A DNA stretch of 64,000 bases from Streptomyces subrutilus (GCF_008704535.1 NZ_CP023701.1:4561001-4625000), one strand, 5' to 3'. Shown: positions 1-10,994, counted from the stretch's first letter. Notes: generated by a model from the letters alone, not told the origin. Numbers and translations are program-made.

Positions 1-580
1 CGATCGTGCCCAGGTCCGGGCAGGTGCCCACGACCACCTCGGCCCCCGCGAGCCGCAGCCGCCGCACCGCCGAGGTCAGGCAGCGCACCGACTGGGTCGG
101 CGGCATCCGCCGCGTCACGTCGTTCGCGCCGATCATGATCACGCAGACGTCGGGGGGCGGCGACTGCCGCCCGTCCGCCGGGTCGAGCAGCAGGCCGACC
201 TGCCGGTCCAGGTCGTCCGACATGGCCCCCGACAGGGCGACGTTGCGCAGCTCCACCGGCCGTTCCGCCACCGCCGCCAGCCCGGACGCCAGCAGCGCCG
301 CCGGGGTCTGCCGGGCCCGCCGCACGCCCAGTCCGGCGGCCGTGGAGTCGCCCAGCATGCCCAGGCGCAGCGGGCCCGCGGCCCGTTCCGGCCCGTCGAA
401 CTCGCTCCCGTACAGCCCGTCCGCGCGCGGCGGGTCCGGCAGCCCGGTCCCCACCGTCCGCTTCGCGAACTGCACCTCGGCCAGCACCAGGCCCACCGCT
501 GCGACCCCGACCAGTCCGAGGCCGCCTCCGCCGTACGCCGCGCCCGCCGCGATGCGGCGGGCCGTTCTCGCCCTGGACAC
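1..580 (-). CDS. SGNH/GDSL-family hydrolase, 3' part cut by window edge
   Basis: About 193 residues are visible from a GTG start; the C-terminus lies beyond base 1. Residues 17-36 form a hydrophobic N-terminal segment (signal anchor or signal peptide), followed by LGMLGDSTAAGLG, the GDS block I with the nucleophilic serine, and later VIMIGANDVTR, the GxND block III. These two blocks define SGNH hydrolases, which are mostly esterases or lipases and probably act outside the membrane here. The C-terminal Asp/His block would be outside the window. An AGGAGG lies 11 bases before the GTG, which decided the start. The gene is divergent from cbs and shares a 126-bp intergenic region with it. The substrate cannot be told from sequence. 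Confidence 0.85.
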   Translation of the reverse strand, partial: MSRARTARRIAAGAAYGGGGLGLVGVAAVGLVLAEVQFAKRTVGTGLPDPPRADGLYGSEFDGPERAAGPLRLGMLGDSTAAGLGVRRARQTPAALLASGLAAVAERPVELRNVALSGAMSDDLDRQVGLLLDPADGRQSPPPDVCVIMIGANDVTRRMPPTQSVRCLTSAVRRLRLAGAEVVVGTCPDLGTI

Positions 581-653
581 CCTTCAGGCCACCTCCTCGG
601 CTCCTCGCTGACCTACCTGCCCCGTACGTACGGTCGGTCAATCCCTTTCCGCT

Positions 654-659
654 TACTCT
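654..659 (+). promoter_or_regulatory. Candidate -10 box of cbs
   Basis: TACTCT fits the actinomycete TANNNT -10 pattern and would give a leader of about 40 bases before the cbs start. No clear -35 is visible. Confidence 0.35.
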
Positions 660-706
660 GGCCGGACCTCCCGGAGAACCCGTGGAGTCCCCTCCTTGGA
701 GAACAT

Positions 707-2092
707 GTGCAATTCCACGACTCGATGATCAGCCTCGTCGGCAACACCCCGCTGGTGAAGCTCAACCGTGTGACCGAAGGCCTGCAGGCCACCGTCCTTG
801 CGAAGGTCGAATACTTCAACCCTGGTGGTTCGGTCAAGGACCGGATCGCCGTACGGATGATCGAGGCCGCCGAGCAGAGCGGTGCCCTCAGGCCCGGTGG
901 CACCATCGTGGAGCCGACCAGCGGCAACACGGGTGTAGGACTCGCCATCGTGGCCCAGCAGAAGGGCTACAAGTGCATCTTCGTCTGCCCTGACAAGGTG
1001 TCCCTGGACAAGATCAACGTCCTGCGCGCCTACGGCGCCGACGTGGTGGTCTGCCCGACCGCCGTCGACCCGGAGCACCCGGACTCGTACTACAACGTCT
1101 CCGACCGCCTCGTGCGCGAGACGCCGGGCGCCTGGAAGCCGGACCAGTACAGCAACCCGAACAACCCCCGTTCGCACTACGAGACCACCGGTCCCGAGCT
1201 GTGGGAGCAGACGGACGGGAAGATCACCCATTTCGTCGCGGGCGTCGGCACCGGCGGCACGATCTCGGGCACCGGCGGCTACCTCAAGGAGGTGTCCGGC
1301 GGCGCGGTGAAGGTCATCGGCGCCGACCCCGAGGGCTCGGTCTACTCCGGCGGCTCCGGCCGCCCGTACCTCGTCGAGGGCGTCGGCGAGGACTTCTGGC
1401 CGACCGCCTACGACCGCAACGTCACCGACGAGATCATCGCGGTGTCCGACAAGGACTCCTTCCAGATGACCCGCCGCCTCGCCAAGGAGGAGGGCCTCCT
1501 CGTCGGCGGCTCGTGCGGCATGGCGGTCGTGGCCGCCCTGCGCGCCGCCGAGGGCCTGGGGCCGGACGACGTGGTCGTCGTCCTGCTGCCGGACAGCGGC
1601 CGCGGCTACCTCAGCAAGATCTTCAGCGACGAGTGGATGGCCGGGCACGGCTTCCTGGAGGAGGCGGGCCCCTCGGCCCGCATCGGCGAGGTGCTGAAGG
1701 ACAAGGAGGGCGGCATCCCGTCCCTGGTCCACATGCACCCCGAGGAGACCGTCGGCGAGGCCATCGAGGTGCTGCGCGAGTACGGCGTCTCCCAGATGCC
1801 GATCGTCAAGCCGGGCGCCGGCCACCCCGACGTCATGGCCGCCGAGGTCATCGGCTCCGTCGTCGAGAAGGAGCTGCTGGCGGCGCTGTTCGCGCAGCGG
1901 GCCTCGCTCGGCGACCCGCTGGAGAAGCACATGAGCGCGCCGCTGCCGCAGGTCGGCTCGGGCGAGCCGGTCTCCGAGCTGATGGCCGTGCTCGGCGCGG
2001 CCGACGCGGCGATCGTGCTGGTCGAGGGCAAGCCGACGGGCGTCGTCAGCCGCCAGGACCTGCTCGCGTTCCTCGCCAAGGGCGCGAAGTAG
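707..2092 (+). CDS. cbs: Cystathionine beta-synthase (PLP enzyme with two CBS domains)
   Basis: 461-residue fold-type II PLP enzyme. The PLP lysine lies in GGSVKDR (Lys44), SGNTG binds the substrate carboxylate and GTGGTISGTGGYL is the phosphate-binding loop. Residues from about 335 to the end form two CBS domains. The length and CBS pair fit cystathionine beta-synthase (serine plus homocysteine to cystathionine) rather than the ~310-aa cysteine synthase, although O-acetylserine-using relatives look alike. No N-terminal heme domain is present, as in other bacterial forms. The GTG at 707 follows TTGGAGAACAT; an overlapping ATG at 705 is out of frame. Functionally it pairs with sahH and cdo at the other end of the window. 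Confidence 0.9.
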   Translation: MQFHDSMISLVGNTPLVKLNRVTEGLQATVLAKVEYFNPGGSVKDRIAVRMIEAAEQSGALRPGGTIVEPTSGNTGVGLAIVAQQKGYKCIFVCPDKVSLDKINVLRAYGADVVVCPTAVDPEHPDSYYNVSDRLVRETPGAWKPDQYSNPNNPRSHYETTGPELWEQTDGKITHFVAGVGTGGTISGTGGYLKEVSGGAVKVIGADPEGSVYSGGSGRPYLVEGVGEDFWPTAYDRNVTDEIIAVSDKDSFQMTRRLAKEEGLLVGGSCGMAVVAALRAAEGLGPDDVVVVLLPDSGRGYLSKIFSDEWMAGHGFLEEAGPSARIGEVLKDKEGGIPSLVHMHPEETVGEAIEVLREYGVSQMPIVKPGAGHPDVMAAEVIGSVVEKELLAALFAQRASLGDPLEKHMSAPLPQVGSGEPVSELMAVLGAADAAIVLVEGKPTGVVSRQDLLAFLAKGAK

Positions 2093-2316
2093 CCGGTACG
2101 GGAACACCCGGGTCCGACGCCCAAACGGTACGGGCCCGACACGTGACGGCAGCACCGGCTTAACACGGCTCCGGCACAGTGGTGGGTGTCGGCAGGGAAC
2201 ACCGGGAGACCGGGAACCCGGCCGGCACCACGGAACGGCGTCGCGTGGCTCCGGAGCGGCTCCCGGACCACGCCGGCGCCACGGACGCGGACGGCCCTGA
2301 CCCGGCCGTGTCCTTA

Positions 2317-2371
2317 CGCGGGGACCGCCGTCGTCCCGCCCCCGGGCAACCGGGGTGCGGCGGTCCCCGCG
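2317..2371. terminator. Hairpin between convergent cbs and small membrane gene
   Basis: A perfect 14-bp inverted repeat (2317-2330 with 2358-2371) encloses a second one, CCCCGG-GCAA-CCGGGG. It lies in the 338-bp gap between two convergent genes and is probably a bidirectional terminator. I see no gene in the rest of this gap. Confidence 0.6.
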
Positions 2372-2430
2372 CCAAACCGCTGTCCGGGGTCCGTCCCGGG
2401 CCCGCGTGCCGTCCCGCGCCCCGGCCCGCG

Positions 2431-2802
2431 CTACGCGGGCTCCGCGCCCCGCGCCTGCCGGGCGTGGACGAAGCTGACGCCCAGGATGCCCGCCCAGACC
2501 ACCAGCAGCCCGCTCAGCCCGGCCTGGGCCGCGCCGATCGCCGACAGCGGGATCGCCAGCACCAGCGTGACGACGGCGAAGCCGAAGCGCTCGCCGAAGC
2601 CGGACGCCGCCGCCTCAGCCCCGCCGCGGCCGCCGCCCCGGGCCGCGAGCAGGCGTTCCTCCGCCAGCCGCCGCCGGACCTGCGTGTCGACCTTGTCCAC
2701 GAACGAGTCCACCAGTTCGGCCTCGTACTCGGGGCCCAGCTCCCGCCGGGCGTCCAGCGTGGCGTCGAGTTCCTTCTTCAGCTCTCGGGCGTGTGCGTCC
2801 AT
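2431..2802 (-). CDS. Small two-helix membrane protein, function unknown
   Basis: 123 residues. The first ~60 are charged and helical (KKELDATLDARRELGPEYE), then a Gly/Ala linker, then two hydrophobic segments around residues 75-95 and 98-113 separated by a short turn, ending in a short basic/Ala tail. The charged helix is probably cytoplasmic with a hairpin in the membrane. The purine-rich GTGGAGGG directly abuts the ATG, so spacing is unusually short and the start is only moderately certain. It is convergent with cbs and divergent from the RpiR-type regulator. I do not recognise the family and assign no function. Confidence 0.65.
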   Translation of the reverse strand: MDAHARELKKELDATLDARRELGPEYEAELVDSFVDKVDTQVRRRLAEERLLAARGGGRGGAEAAASGFGERFGFAVVTLVLAIPLSAIGAAQAGLSGLLVVWAGILGVSFVHARQARGAEPA

Positions 2803-2920
2803 CCCTCCACGGTAGGAACGCGGCCCCGCCCCGGCACTGGGGCCAGCCCCCGTATCCGGGGGCCGCGAGCCCTCCGCGGGACCGTCCCGGGCATCCGCAT
2901 CGCGGGCGCGGGTTGCCGAG

Positions 2921-2938
2921 CTGCATAAGCGCATGCAG
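2921..2938. promoter_or_regulatory. Inverted repeat upstream of RpiR-type regulator
   Basis: CTGCAT-AAGCGC-ATGCAG is a perfect 6-bp-arm inverted repeat in the divergent promoter region. A second short palindrome, CTGAATATCTCAG, lies at 2951-2963 just before the regulator start. Both are candidate operators for autoregulation, unproven. Confidence 0.35.
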
Positions 2939-2988
2939 AGTGCTCCGTGACTGAATATCTCAGCGGGGACGGGATGGAGGGGACGGCC

Positions 2989-3831
2989 ATGAGCGAGGGC
3001 CCGGCCGCACGGCTGCAGAAGCTGTTCGAGGGGCACCGGCTGACGCCGACCCAGCGGCGGATCGCCCACTGCATGGTGCGCGGGGCGGCCGACGTGCCGT
3101 TCCTGTCGAGCGTCGAGCTCGCCGAGCTGGCCGGGGTGAGCCAGCCGTCGGTGACCCGGTTCGCGGTGGCGCTGGGCTTCGACGGGTACCCGGCGCTGCG
3201 CCGGCACCTGCGCGAGGTGGCCCCGGCCGAACGGGCGGGCACCGCGCGGGGCGACGCGTACAACGAGTACCAGCAGGCCGTCCAGGGTGAGATCGACAAC
3301 CTGCGGCAGCTGGCCGCGGCGCTCGCCGATCCGGCGCCGGTCCAGGAGGCGGGGCGGCTGCTCGCCGCCTCCGTCCCGCTGCCGGTGCTCGGGCTGCGGG
3401 CGGCGTCCTCGCAGGCGCGCGGGTTCGCGTACTTCGCGGCCAAGGTGCACCCGGACGTGCGCCTCCTCGACGAGGGCGGTTCGATGCTGGAGGACCGCAT
3501 CGACGCCGCGCTCCGGCACGGGGCCACGGCGCTGCTCTGCTTCGCGCTGCCCCGCCATCCCCGCGAGGTCGTGGAGACCCTGGAGCGCTCCCGGCGGGCC
3601 GGGCTGACGGTGGTCACGGTCGCGGACTCCGCCTTCGCGCCGGTCGCCCGCCACTCGGACCTGCTGATCCCGGCGCCGGTCGGCACCGGGCTGGCCTTCG
3701 ACACGGCCTGCGCGCCGATGCTGCTGGGCCGGGTGCTGCTGGAGGCCATGGCCGACGCGCTGCCGGACGCCCAGGCCCGGCTGGAGGACTTCGACGCGCG
3801 GGCGGCGGCGCGCGGCCTGTTCGTGGAGTAG
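2989..3831 (+). CDS. MurR/RpiR-family transcriptional regulator
   Basis: 280 residues. The N-terminal ~75 residues form the RpiR helix-turn-helix (TPTQRRIAHCMV, then ELAELAGVSQPSVTRFAVALG), and the C-terminal half is a SIS sugar-isomerase-like effector domain (LPVLGLRAASSQARGFAYF at its start). Such regulators usually sense a phosphorylated sugar or related metabolite. I start at ATG 2989 because GGAGGGGAC lies at proper distance, whereas the GTG at 2947 has no ribosome site. The gene is convergent with the PLP decarboxylase and sits one gene away from hutU, so control of the decarboxylase and/or hut operon is plausible but inferred only from position. Confidence 0.85.
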   Translation: MSEGPAARLQKLFEGHRLTPTQRRIAHCMVRGAADVPFLSSVELAELAGVSQPSVTRFAVALGFDGYPALRRHLREVAPAERAGTARGDAYNEYQQAVQGEIDNLRQLAAALADPAPVQEAGRLLAASVPLPVLGLRAASSQARGFAYFAAKVHPDVRLLDEGGSMLEDRIDAALRHGATALLCFALPRHPREVVETLERSRRAGLTVVTVADSAFAPVARHSDLLIPAPVGTGLAFDTACAPMLLGRVLLEAMADALPDAQARLEDFDARAAARGLFVE

Positions 3832-3855
3832 CCCGACCGGCGGGCCGGGGCCGGC

Positions 3856-5295
3856 TCAGAGCAGCGCGTCCCGGTGGGCCCCGCCCGCCTCGGCCACCAG
3901 GGACGCCTCGTCCTGCGCCGGACGGGCCAGGGCGAAGCGCACGGCGCCGTCGGGGCCGGTGGCCCAGCCGTGGACGCCGGGGCGCGGGAGGCTGTTGTAG
4001 CCGTAGGGGGCGGTGAAGAAGTACGCCCCGGTGTCCGGGACCCCGATCAGGTCGCCCGGCTCCAGCCGCGGCAGCTCCCGGGCCGTGGCGAGCAGGTCGC
4101 CCGCGAAGCAGGCCGGGCCGGCGACGTCCTGCGCGACCGCCTCGCCCGTCTTCGGGGCGCCCCGCGCGTCGTACGGCAGGACGCGTACCGGCCAGACCGC
4201 CGGGGCGTACACCGTACGGGTGGCCACCTGGACCCCGGCGTGGGTGACGGCGATCGGGCGGCCCCCGGTGGTCTTGGTGTACTCGACCCGCGCGAGCACC
4301 AGCCCGTGCCGGGCCAGCAGGGACCGGCCGAACTCGGTGACCAGCCCGTACGAGCCGTCGAAGAGGGCCGGGACCGCCCCGCGCAGCGCGGCCGCGTACG
4401 CCGCGTACGCGGGGCCGGCCGCGTCGGACGCGAAGTCCACCGGCAGCCCGCCGCCGATGTCGAGGGTGTCGACCTGGCGGCGCCCGGCCGCCGCGTTGAC
4501 CTCCTCGGCCAGGGCGTGCAGCTCCCGCACCCCCTGGGCCATCAGCGGCAGCGGAACGCCCTGGGAGCCCGAGTGGACGTGCAGCCGGGTCAGCCACGGG
4601 CGGTCCAGGAAGGCCCGTACGAGCCACTCCCGGGCGCCCGGGTCGCGCAGGGCGATCCCGAACTTCGAGGTCGCGGTCGCGGTGGACAGGGCGGCGATGG
4701 CGCCCGCGCCGGTCTGGGGGTTGATCCGTACGCCGACCGGGGACGCGGTGGGGGCCGCCGCGACCAGGCCGTCGAGGCGCGCCAGCTCCTGGCGGCTGTC
4801 GGCGTTGACGGCGACGCCGAGGTCCAGGGCCGCGCGCAGCTCGCCGGCCGTCTTCGCGGGCGAGTCCAGGACGATGCGCTCCGGGGCCACCCCGGCGGCC
4901 CGGGCCAGTGCGAGCTCGCCGGGCCCGGCGGCCTCGCAGCCGAGGCCGGCGCGGGCGAGCAGGCGCAGCACCGGGACGAGCGGGGCGGCCTTGACGGCGA
5001 AGGCGTGCAGCACCGGGGTGCCCGGGGGCAGCGCGGCCGCGAAGGCGGCGGTCAGTTCGGCGGCGGAGGCGCGGATGCCGTCCACGTCGAGCAGGCAGAC
5101 CAGGGGCTCGCGCTCCAGCAGGCCCCCGGCGACGGCGGCCCGCACGGCGAGGTCCCGGCGGCGGGCGACGGCGGCCGCCCCGGCGCCGCCCACCGCCCCG
5201 GCACCGGTCCCGGCATCGCTGCCGGTGCCGGTGGCCGCGTCGGGCCCGGTGCGGGCGCCGGTGTGCGGGAGCCGCTCGGAGGTCATGTACGCCAT
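3856..5295 (-). CDS. Fold-type III PLP decarboxylase (diaminopimelate/ornithine decarboxylase-like)
   Basis: 479 residues. HAFAVKAAPL carries the likely PLP lysine (Lys102); HVHSGSQG and GGGLPVDF are the barrel phosphate-site motifs; GPACFAGDLLA contains the cysteine donated across the dimer interface and TGAYFFTAPYGYNS matches the C-terminal substrate motif of diaminopimelate decarboxylases. The first ~45 residues are low-complexity Gly/Ala/Thr. Its divergent position next to hutU and an RpiR regulator argues against it being the housekeeping lysA, so the substrate is left open. Start chosen at ATG 5295 with GGTGAT upstream; ATG 5286 (MTSE) is also possible, while ATG 5343 lacks a ribosome site. 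It shares a ~95-bp divergent promoter region with hutU. Confidence 0.75.
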   Translation of the reverse strand: MAYMTSERLPHTGARTGPDAATGTGSDAGTGAGAVGGAGAAAVARRRDLAVRAAVAGGLLEREPLVCLLDVDGIRASAAELTAAFAAALPPGTPVLHAFAVKAAPLVPVLRLLARAGLGCEAAGPGELALARAAGVAPERIVLDSPAKTAGELRAALDLGVAVNADSRQELARLDGLVAAAPTASPVGVRINPQTGAGAIAALSTATATSKFGIALRDPGAREWLVRAFLDRPWLTRLHVHSGSQGVPLPLMAQGVRELHALAEEVNAAAGRRQVDTLDIGGGLPVDFASDAAGPAYAAYAAALRGAVPALFDGSYGLVTEFGRSLLARHGLVLARVEYTKTTGGRPIAVTHAGVQVATRTVYAPAVWPVRVLPYDARGAPKTGEAVAQDVAGPACFAGDLLATARELPRLEPGDLIGVPDTGAYFFTAPYGYNSLPRPGVHGWATGPDGAVRFALARPAQDEASLVAEAGGAHRDALL

Positions 5296-5329
5296 CAGAT
5301 CACCGGGCGGAGGCGTCCGCAGCTGTTGA

Positions 5330-5360
5330 CTGAACCTATTCATGGCGACAGGATGTGAAT
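5330..5360. promoter_or_regulatory. Candidate operator between decarboxylase and hutU
   Basis: The divergent region holds an ATTCA-N13-TGAAT inverted repeat (5338-5360) next to CTGAA, a half-sequence also seen in the palindrome at 2951-2963 before the RpiR gene. A shared regulator is possible; evidence is weak. Confidence 0.25.
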
Positions 5361-5390
5361 GGATTGACCAACACCGGAGGAGACGCAGCC

Positions 5391-7051
<1,661 letters not shown>

Positions 7052-7055
<4 letters not shown>

Positions 7056-8284
7056 GCACGACCCCCGCGCCCGGCGCCCCCTCGTTCCACACCATGTGGG
7101 CCGAGCTCGCCCCGATCGGCCGCCACCCCGGCTCCGGCGGCTACCGCCGCCACGCCTGGACCCGCGCCGACGCCGACTGCCGGACCTGGTTCCGGGAGCA
7201 GGCCGAGGCGCGCGGCCTGACGTACGAGACCGACCGCAACGGCAACCAGTGGGCCTGGCTCGGCGACCCGCTCGCGGGCGACGCCGTCGTCACCGGCTCG
7301 CACCTGGACTCCGTCCCCGACGGCGGGGCCTTCGACGGCCCCCTCGGGGTGGTGTCCTCCTTCGCGGCCCTGGACGAACTGCGCCGGAGGGGAGCGGAGT
7401 TCTCCAGGCCGCTGGCCGTCACCAACTTCGGCGACGAGGAAGGGGCCCGCTTCGGCCTCGCCTGCGTCGGCTCCCGGCTCAGCGCCGGACAGCTGACCAA
7501 GGAGAAGGCGTACGAGCTCCGCGACGCGGACGGCACCACCCTGCCCCGCGCCATGGAGGCCGCCGGCCACGACCCCGACGCCATCGGGGCCGACCCCGAA
7601 CGGCTCGCCCGCATCGGCGCCTTCGTCGAACTCCACGTCGAGCAGGGCCGCGCCCTGGACCTCTCCGGCGACCGCGTCGGCATCGCCTCCGCGATCTGGC
7701 CGCACGGCCGCTGGCGCTTCGACTTCCGCGGCGAGGCCAACCACGCCGGCACCACCCGCCTCGTGGACCGCCGCGACCCGATGCTGACGTACGCGGCGAC
7801 CGTGCTGGCCGCCCGTACGGAGGCGGCCCTCGCCGGGGCCGTCGCCACCTTCGGGAAGGTCTCCGTCGAACCCAACGGGGTCAACGCCATCCCCTCGCTG
7901 GTCCGCGGCTGGCTCGACGCGCGCGCCGCCGACCAGGCCACCCTGGACACCGTCGTCACCGCCGTCGAGAAGGCCGCCCGCGAGCGCGCCGACCGGGACG
8001 GCACCGACCTCGACACCGTCCGCGAGTCCTTCACCCCGGTCGTCGAGTTCGAACACGCCCTGCGCGACGAACTCGACCGCATCCTGGGCGGATCCGTCCC
8101 CGTCCTAGGCACGGGCGCGGGACACGACGCCGGCATCCTCTCCGCGGCCGTCCCGACCGCGATGCTGTTCGTACGGAACCCGACCGGCGTCTCCCACTCC
8201 CCGCGGGAGTTCGCCGCCGAGGACGACTGCGTGGCGGGCGTCCTGGCCCTCGCCGACGTACTGGAAGGACTCGCGTGCAGGTGA
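7052..8284 (+). CDS. M20-family amidohydrolase (allantoate amidohydrolase-like) in hut operon
   Basis: 410 residues, starting at a GTG that overlaps the hutU stop (GTGA). Motifs of the dinuclear-metal M20 / N-carbamoyl-amino-acid hydrolase group are intact: GSHLDSVPDGGAFDG (His and bridging Asp), GDEEGARF (Glu) and ELHVEQGR (His). By similarity it would be annotated allantoate amidohydrolase or N-carbamoyl-L-amino-acid hydrolase. Yet it lies between hutU and hutF, where the missing HutG step (N-formylglutamate to glutamate plus formate) is needed. I infer that it may be the N-formylglutamate deformylase of this operon; sequence alone cannot prove the substrate. Confidence 0.85.
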
Positions 8285-9624
8285 CCGCGCACAAGACGTA
8301 CTGGCTGGAGCACGCCTGGCTCGGCACCCACGTCGAGCCGGGCGTCGCCCTGGACGTCACCGCCGACGGGCGGATCGGCGCGCTGCGCACCGAGGTGCCC
8401 GCGCCGCCGCCCGGCGCCGAGGTGCTGCGCGGCCTGACCCTCCCGGGCCTGGCCAACGCCCACTCGCACGCCTTCCACCGGGCCCTGCGCTCCACCGTCC
8501 AGGTGGGCTCCGGCACCTTCTGGACCTGGCGCGACTTCATGTACAAGGCCGCCCAGAACCTCACCCCCGACAGCTACTTCGCGCTCGCCCGCGCCGTGTA
8601 CGCCGAGATGGCGCTGGCCGGCATCACGAACGTCGGCGAGTTCCACTACGTCCACCACGCCCCCGGCGGCGCCCCCTACGCCGACCCCAACGCCATGGGC
8701 GAGGCCCTGATCGAGGCCGCCGCCGCGGCCGGCATCCGCATCACCCTGCTCGACACGGCCTACCTCTCGGCGGGCTTCGGGCAGGCCCCCGACCCGCACC
8801 AGCTGCGCTTCTCCGACGGCACCGCCGACGCGTGGGCCGAGCGGGCGAGCGTCCTCAGGCCCCGCGCGCACGCCCTGATCGGCGCCGCGATCCACTCGGT
8901 GCGCGCCGTGCCCGCCGACCAGTTGGCCACCGTCGCCGACTGGGCGCGCGAGCGCCGGGCCCCGCTGCACGTCCACCTCTCGGAGCAGACCGCCGAGAAC
9001 GAGGCCTGCCTGGCCGCCCACGGCCGCACCCCGACCCGGCTGCTCGCCGACCACGGCGTCCTGGGCCCGGACACCACCGGCGTCCACAACACGCACCTGA
9101 CCGCCGAGGACATCACGCTGCTGGGCGCCTCCGCCACCGGCACCTGCATGTGCCCCACGACCGAACGCGACCTCGCGGACGGCACCGGCCCGGCCCCCCG
9201 CCTCCAGCGGGAGGGCAGCCCGCTGTCCCTCGGCAGCGACAGCCACGCCGTGATCGACCTCTTCGAAGAGGCCCGCGCACTGGAGCTCAACGAACGCCTG
9301 CGCAGCCGCACCCGGGGCCACTGGACGGCGAACGCCCTGCTCACCGCCGCCACCGAGGACGGCCACGCGGCCCTCGGCCGGACCGACGCGGGCCGGCTGG
9401 AGCCGGGCGCGCTCGCGGACTTCACCACGATCGCCCTCGACTCCGTCCGCACCGCCGGCCCGCCGACCCGCTTCGGCGCCGAGACGGCCGTCTTCGCCGC
9501 CACCGCGGCCGACGTGCGCCACACGGTCGTCGGCGGCCGCCACGTCGTGCGCGACGGCGCCCACACCCTGGTGCCGGACGTCCCGTCCGCCCTGTCCGAG
9601 TCCATCGCGGCCCTGCGCGCCTGA
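8275..9624 (+). CDS. hutF: Formimidoylglutamate deiminase
   Basis: 449 residues, amidohydrolase superfamily. GLANAHSHAFHRAL holds the first two metal histidines, LHVHLSEQ the third region and LGSDSHAVIDLFEEAR the metal aspartate strand with the HutF-type following sequence. It deiminates N-formimino-L-glutamate to N-formylglutamate and ammonia. The GTG at 8275 has GGAAGGA at correct distance and overlaps the preceding gene by 10 bases; a second in-frame GTG lies at 8281. A HutF implies the five-step pathway ending in a deformylase, which makes the neighbouring M20 enzyme interesting. Confidence 0.92.
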   Translation: MQVTAHKTYWLEHAWLGTHVEPGVALDVTADGRIGALRTEVPAPPPGAEVLRGLTLPGLANAHSHAFHRALRSTVQVGSGTFWTWRDFMYKAAQNLTPDSYFALARAVYAEMALAGITNVGEFHYVHHAPGGAPYADPNAMGEALIEAAAAAGIRITLLDTAYLSAGFGQAPDPHQLRFSDGTADAWAERASVLRPRAHALIGAAIHSVRAVPADQLATVADWARERRAPLHVHLSEQTAENEACLAAHGRTPTRLLADHGVLGPDTTGVHNTHLTAEDITLLGASATGTCMCPTTERDLADGTGPAPRLQREGSPLSLGSDSHAVIDLFEEARALELNERLRSRTRGHWTANALLTAATEDGHAALGRTDAGRLEPGALADFTTIALDSVRTAGPPTRFGAETAVFAATAADVRHTVVGGRHVVRDGAHTLVPDVPSALSESIAALRA

Positions 9625-9653
9625 CGGTGCCCTCCCGCGCCCCGAGAGGAACC

Positions 9654-10832
9654 ATGACCACCACCGTCATCACCCACATCGGCAGCCTCGTCACCAACGA
9701 CCCGGCCCTCGGCGACGGCTCCCCGCTCGGCCTGGTCCGCGACGCCGCGGTCGTCCTCGACGGCGAGCGCGTCGCCTGGGTCGGTCCCGCCGCCGACGCC
9801 CCGGCCGCCGACACCTCGTACGACGCGGGCGGCCGGGCCGTCGTCCCCGGCTTCGTCGACTCCCACTCCCACCTGCTGTTCGCGGGCGACCGCACCGCCG
9901 AGTTCAACGCCCGCATGTCCGGCCGCAGCTACTCGGCCGGCGGCATCCGCACCACCGTCGCCGCCACCCGCGCCGCCGGCGACGCGGAGCTGGAGGCCAA
10001 CCTGGTGCGCCACCTGGCCGAGGCCCGCCGCCAGGGCACCACCACCTTCGAGACCAAGTCCGGCTACGGCCTGACCACCGCCGACGAGGCCCGCGCCCTG
10101 CGCATCGCCGCCGCGCACACGGAGGAGGTCACCTACCTCGGCGCGCACATCGTCCCCCCCGACTACGCCGACGACCCGGCCGGCTACGTCGACCTCGTCA
10201 CCGGCGAGATGCTCGCCGCCTGCGCCCCGTACGCCCGCTGGGTGGACGTCTTCTGCGAGAAGGGCGCCTTCGACGGGGACCAGGCCCGCGCCGTCCTCAC
10301 CGCGGGCGCGGCGGCCGGACTCGTCCCGCGCGTCCACGCCAACCAGCTCGGCCACGGCCCCGGCGTGCAGCTCGCCGTGGAGCTCGAAGCCGCCTCCGCC
10401 GACCACTGCACCCACCTCACCGACGCCGACGTGGACGCGCTGGGCCAGGCCGCGGGCACGACGGTCGCCACCCTGCTGCCCGGCGCCGAGTTCTCCACCC
10501 GCGCCGCGTGGCCCGACGCCCGCCGGCTGCTCGACGCCGGCGCGACCGTGGCCCTCTCGACGGACTGCAACCCCGGCTCCTCCTACACCAGCTCCATGCC
10601 GTTCTGCATCGCCCTCGCCGTCCGCGACATGCGGATGACCCCCGACGAGGCCCTGTGGTCGGCCACCGCGGGCGGCGCCCGCGCCCTGCGCCGCTCCGAC
10701 ATCGGGGTGCTCGCCCCCGGCGCCCGCGCCGACCTGGCCCTGCTCGACGCCCCCAGCCACGTGCACCTCGCCTACCGGCCGGGCGTCCCGCTCGTCGCGG
10801 AGGTCTGGCAGCGCGGGGTGCGCGCGGTCTGA
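9654..10832 (+). CDS. hutI: Imidazolonepropionase
   Basis: 392 residues, close to the family norm. VVPGFVDSHSHLLFAGDR supplies the HxH metal motif; FETKSGYGL and STDCNPGSSYTSSMPF are HutI signatures (substrate loop and metal aspartate). It hydrolyses 4-imidazolone-5-propionate to N-formimino-L-glutamate, feeding HutF. ATG 9654 follows GAGAGGAACC. It is the last gene of the hut operon; a GC-rich hairpin follows about 130 bases after the stop. Confidence 0.96.
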   Translation: MTTTVITHIGSLVTNDPALGDGSPLGLVRDAAVVLDGERVAWVGPAADAPAADTSYDAGGRAVVPGFVDSHSHLLFAGDRTAEFNARMSGRSYSAGGIRTTVAATRAAGDAELEANLVRHLAEARRQGTTTFETKSGYGLTTADEARALRIAAAHTEEVTYLGAHIVPPDYADDPAGYVDLVTGEMLAACAPYARWVDVFCEKGAFDGDQARAVLTAGAAAGLVPRVHANQLGHGPGVQLAVELEAASADHCTHLTDADVDALGQAAGTTVATLLPGAEFSTRAAWPDARRLLDAGATVALSTDCNPGSSYTSSMPFCIALAVRDMRMTPDEALWSATAGGARALRRSDIGVLAPGARADLALLDAPSHVHLAYRPGVPLVAEVWQRGVRAV

Positions 10833-10961
10833 CGACGCCGGGCCCGGCCGGCCGCCCGGGGCCCGCACAGGCTCCGGACGGGCGGGTTCCGGACGGGCGG
10901 CGGCGCACGGCACGGAACACCGCGGGAGCGCCGTCCGGACGGGGCCGGTACACGGCCCGGA

Positions 10962-10994
10962 CCCGGACGGGACACGGCCGCCGGGCCGTCCGGG
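10962..10994 (+). terminator. Candidate terminator of hut operon
   Basis: CCCGGACGG and CCGTCCGGG form a 9-bp stem with a 15-base loop after hutI. The remainder of 10833-11119 is GC-rich DNA in which I see no gene. Confidence 0.45.

Noticed and set aside
653..2155. 500-aa frame antisense to cbs
   Set aside because: Composition typical of an antisense shadow; cbs has clear family motifs on the other strand.
3856..5295. Calling the PLP decarboxylase lysA
   Set aside because: Motifs fit the family, but the position beside hut genes and the unusual N-terminus do not support the housekeeping enzyme.
7141..9564. 807-aa antisense frame over the hut genes
   Set aside because: No motifs and shadow composition; hut enzymes are certain.
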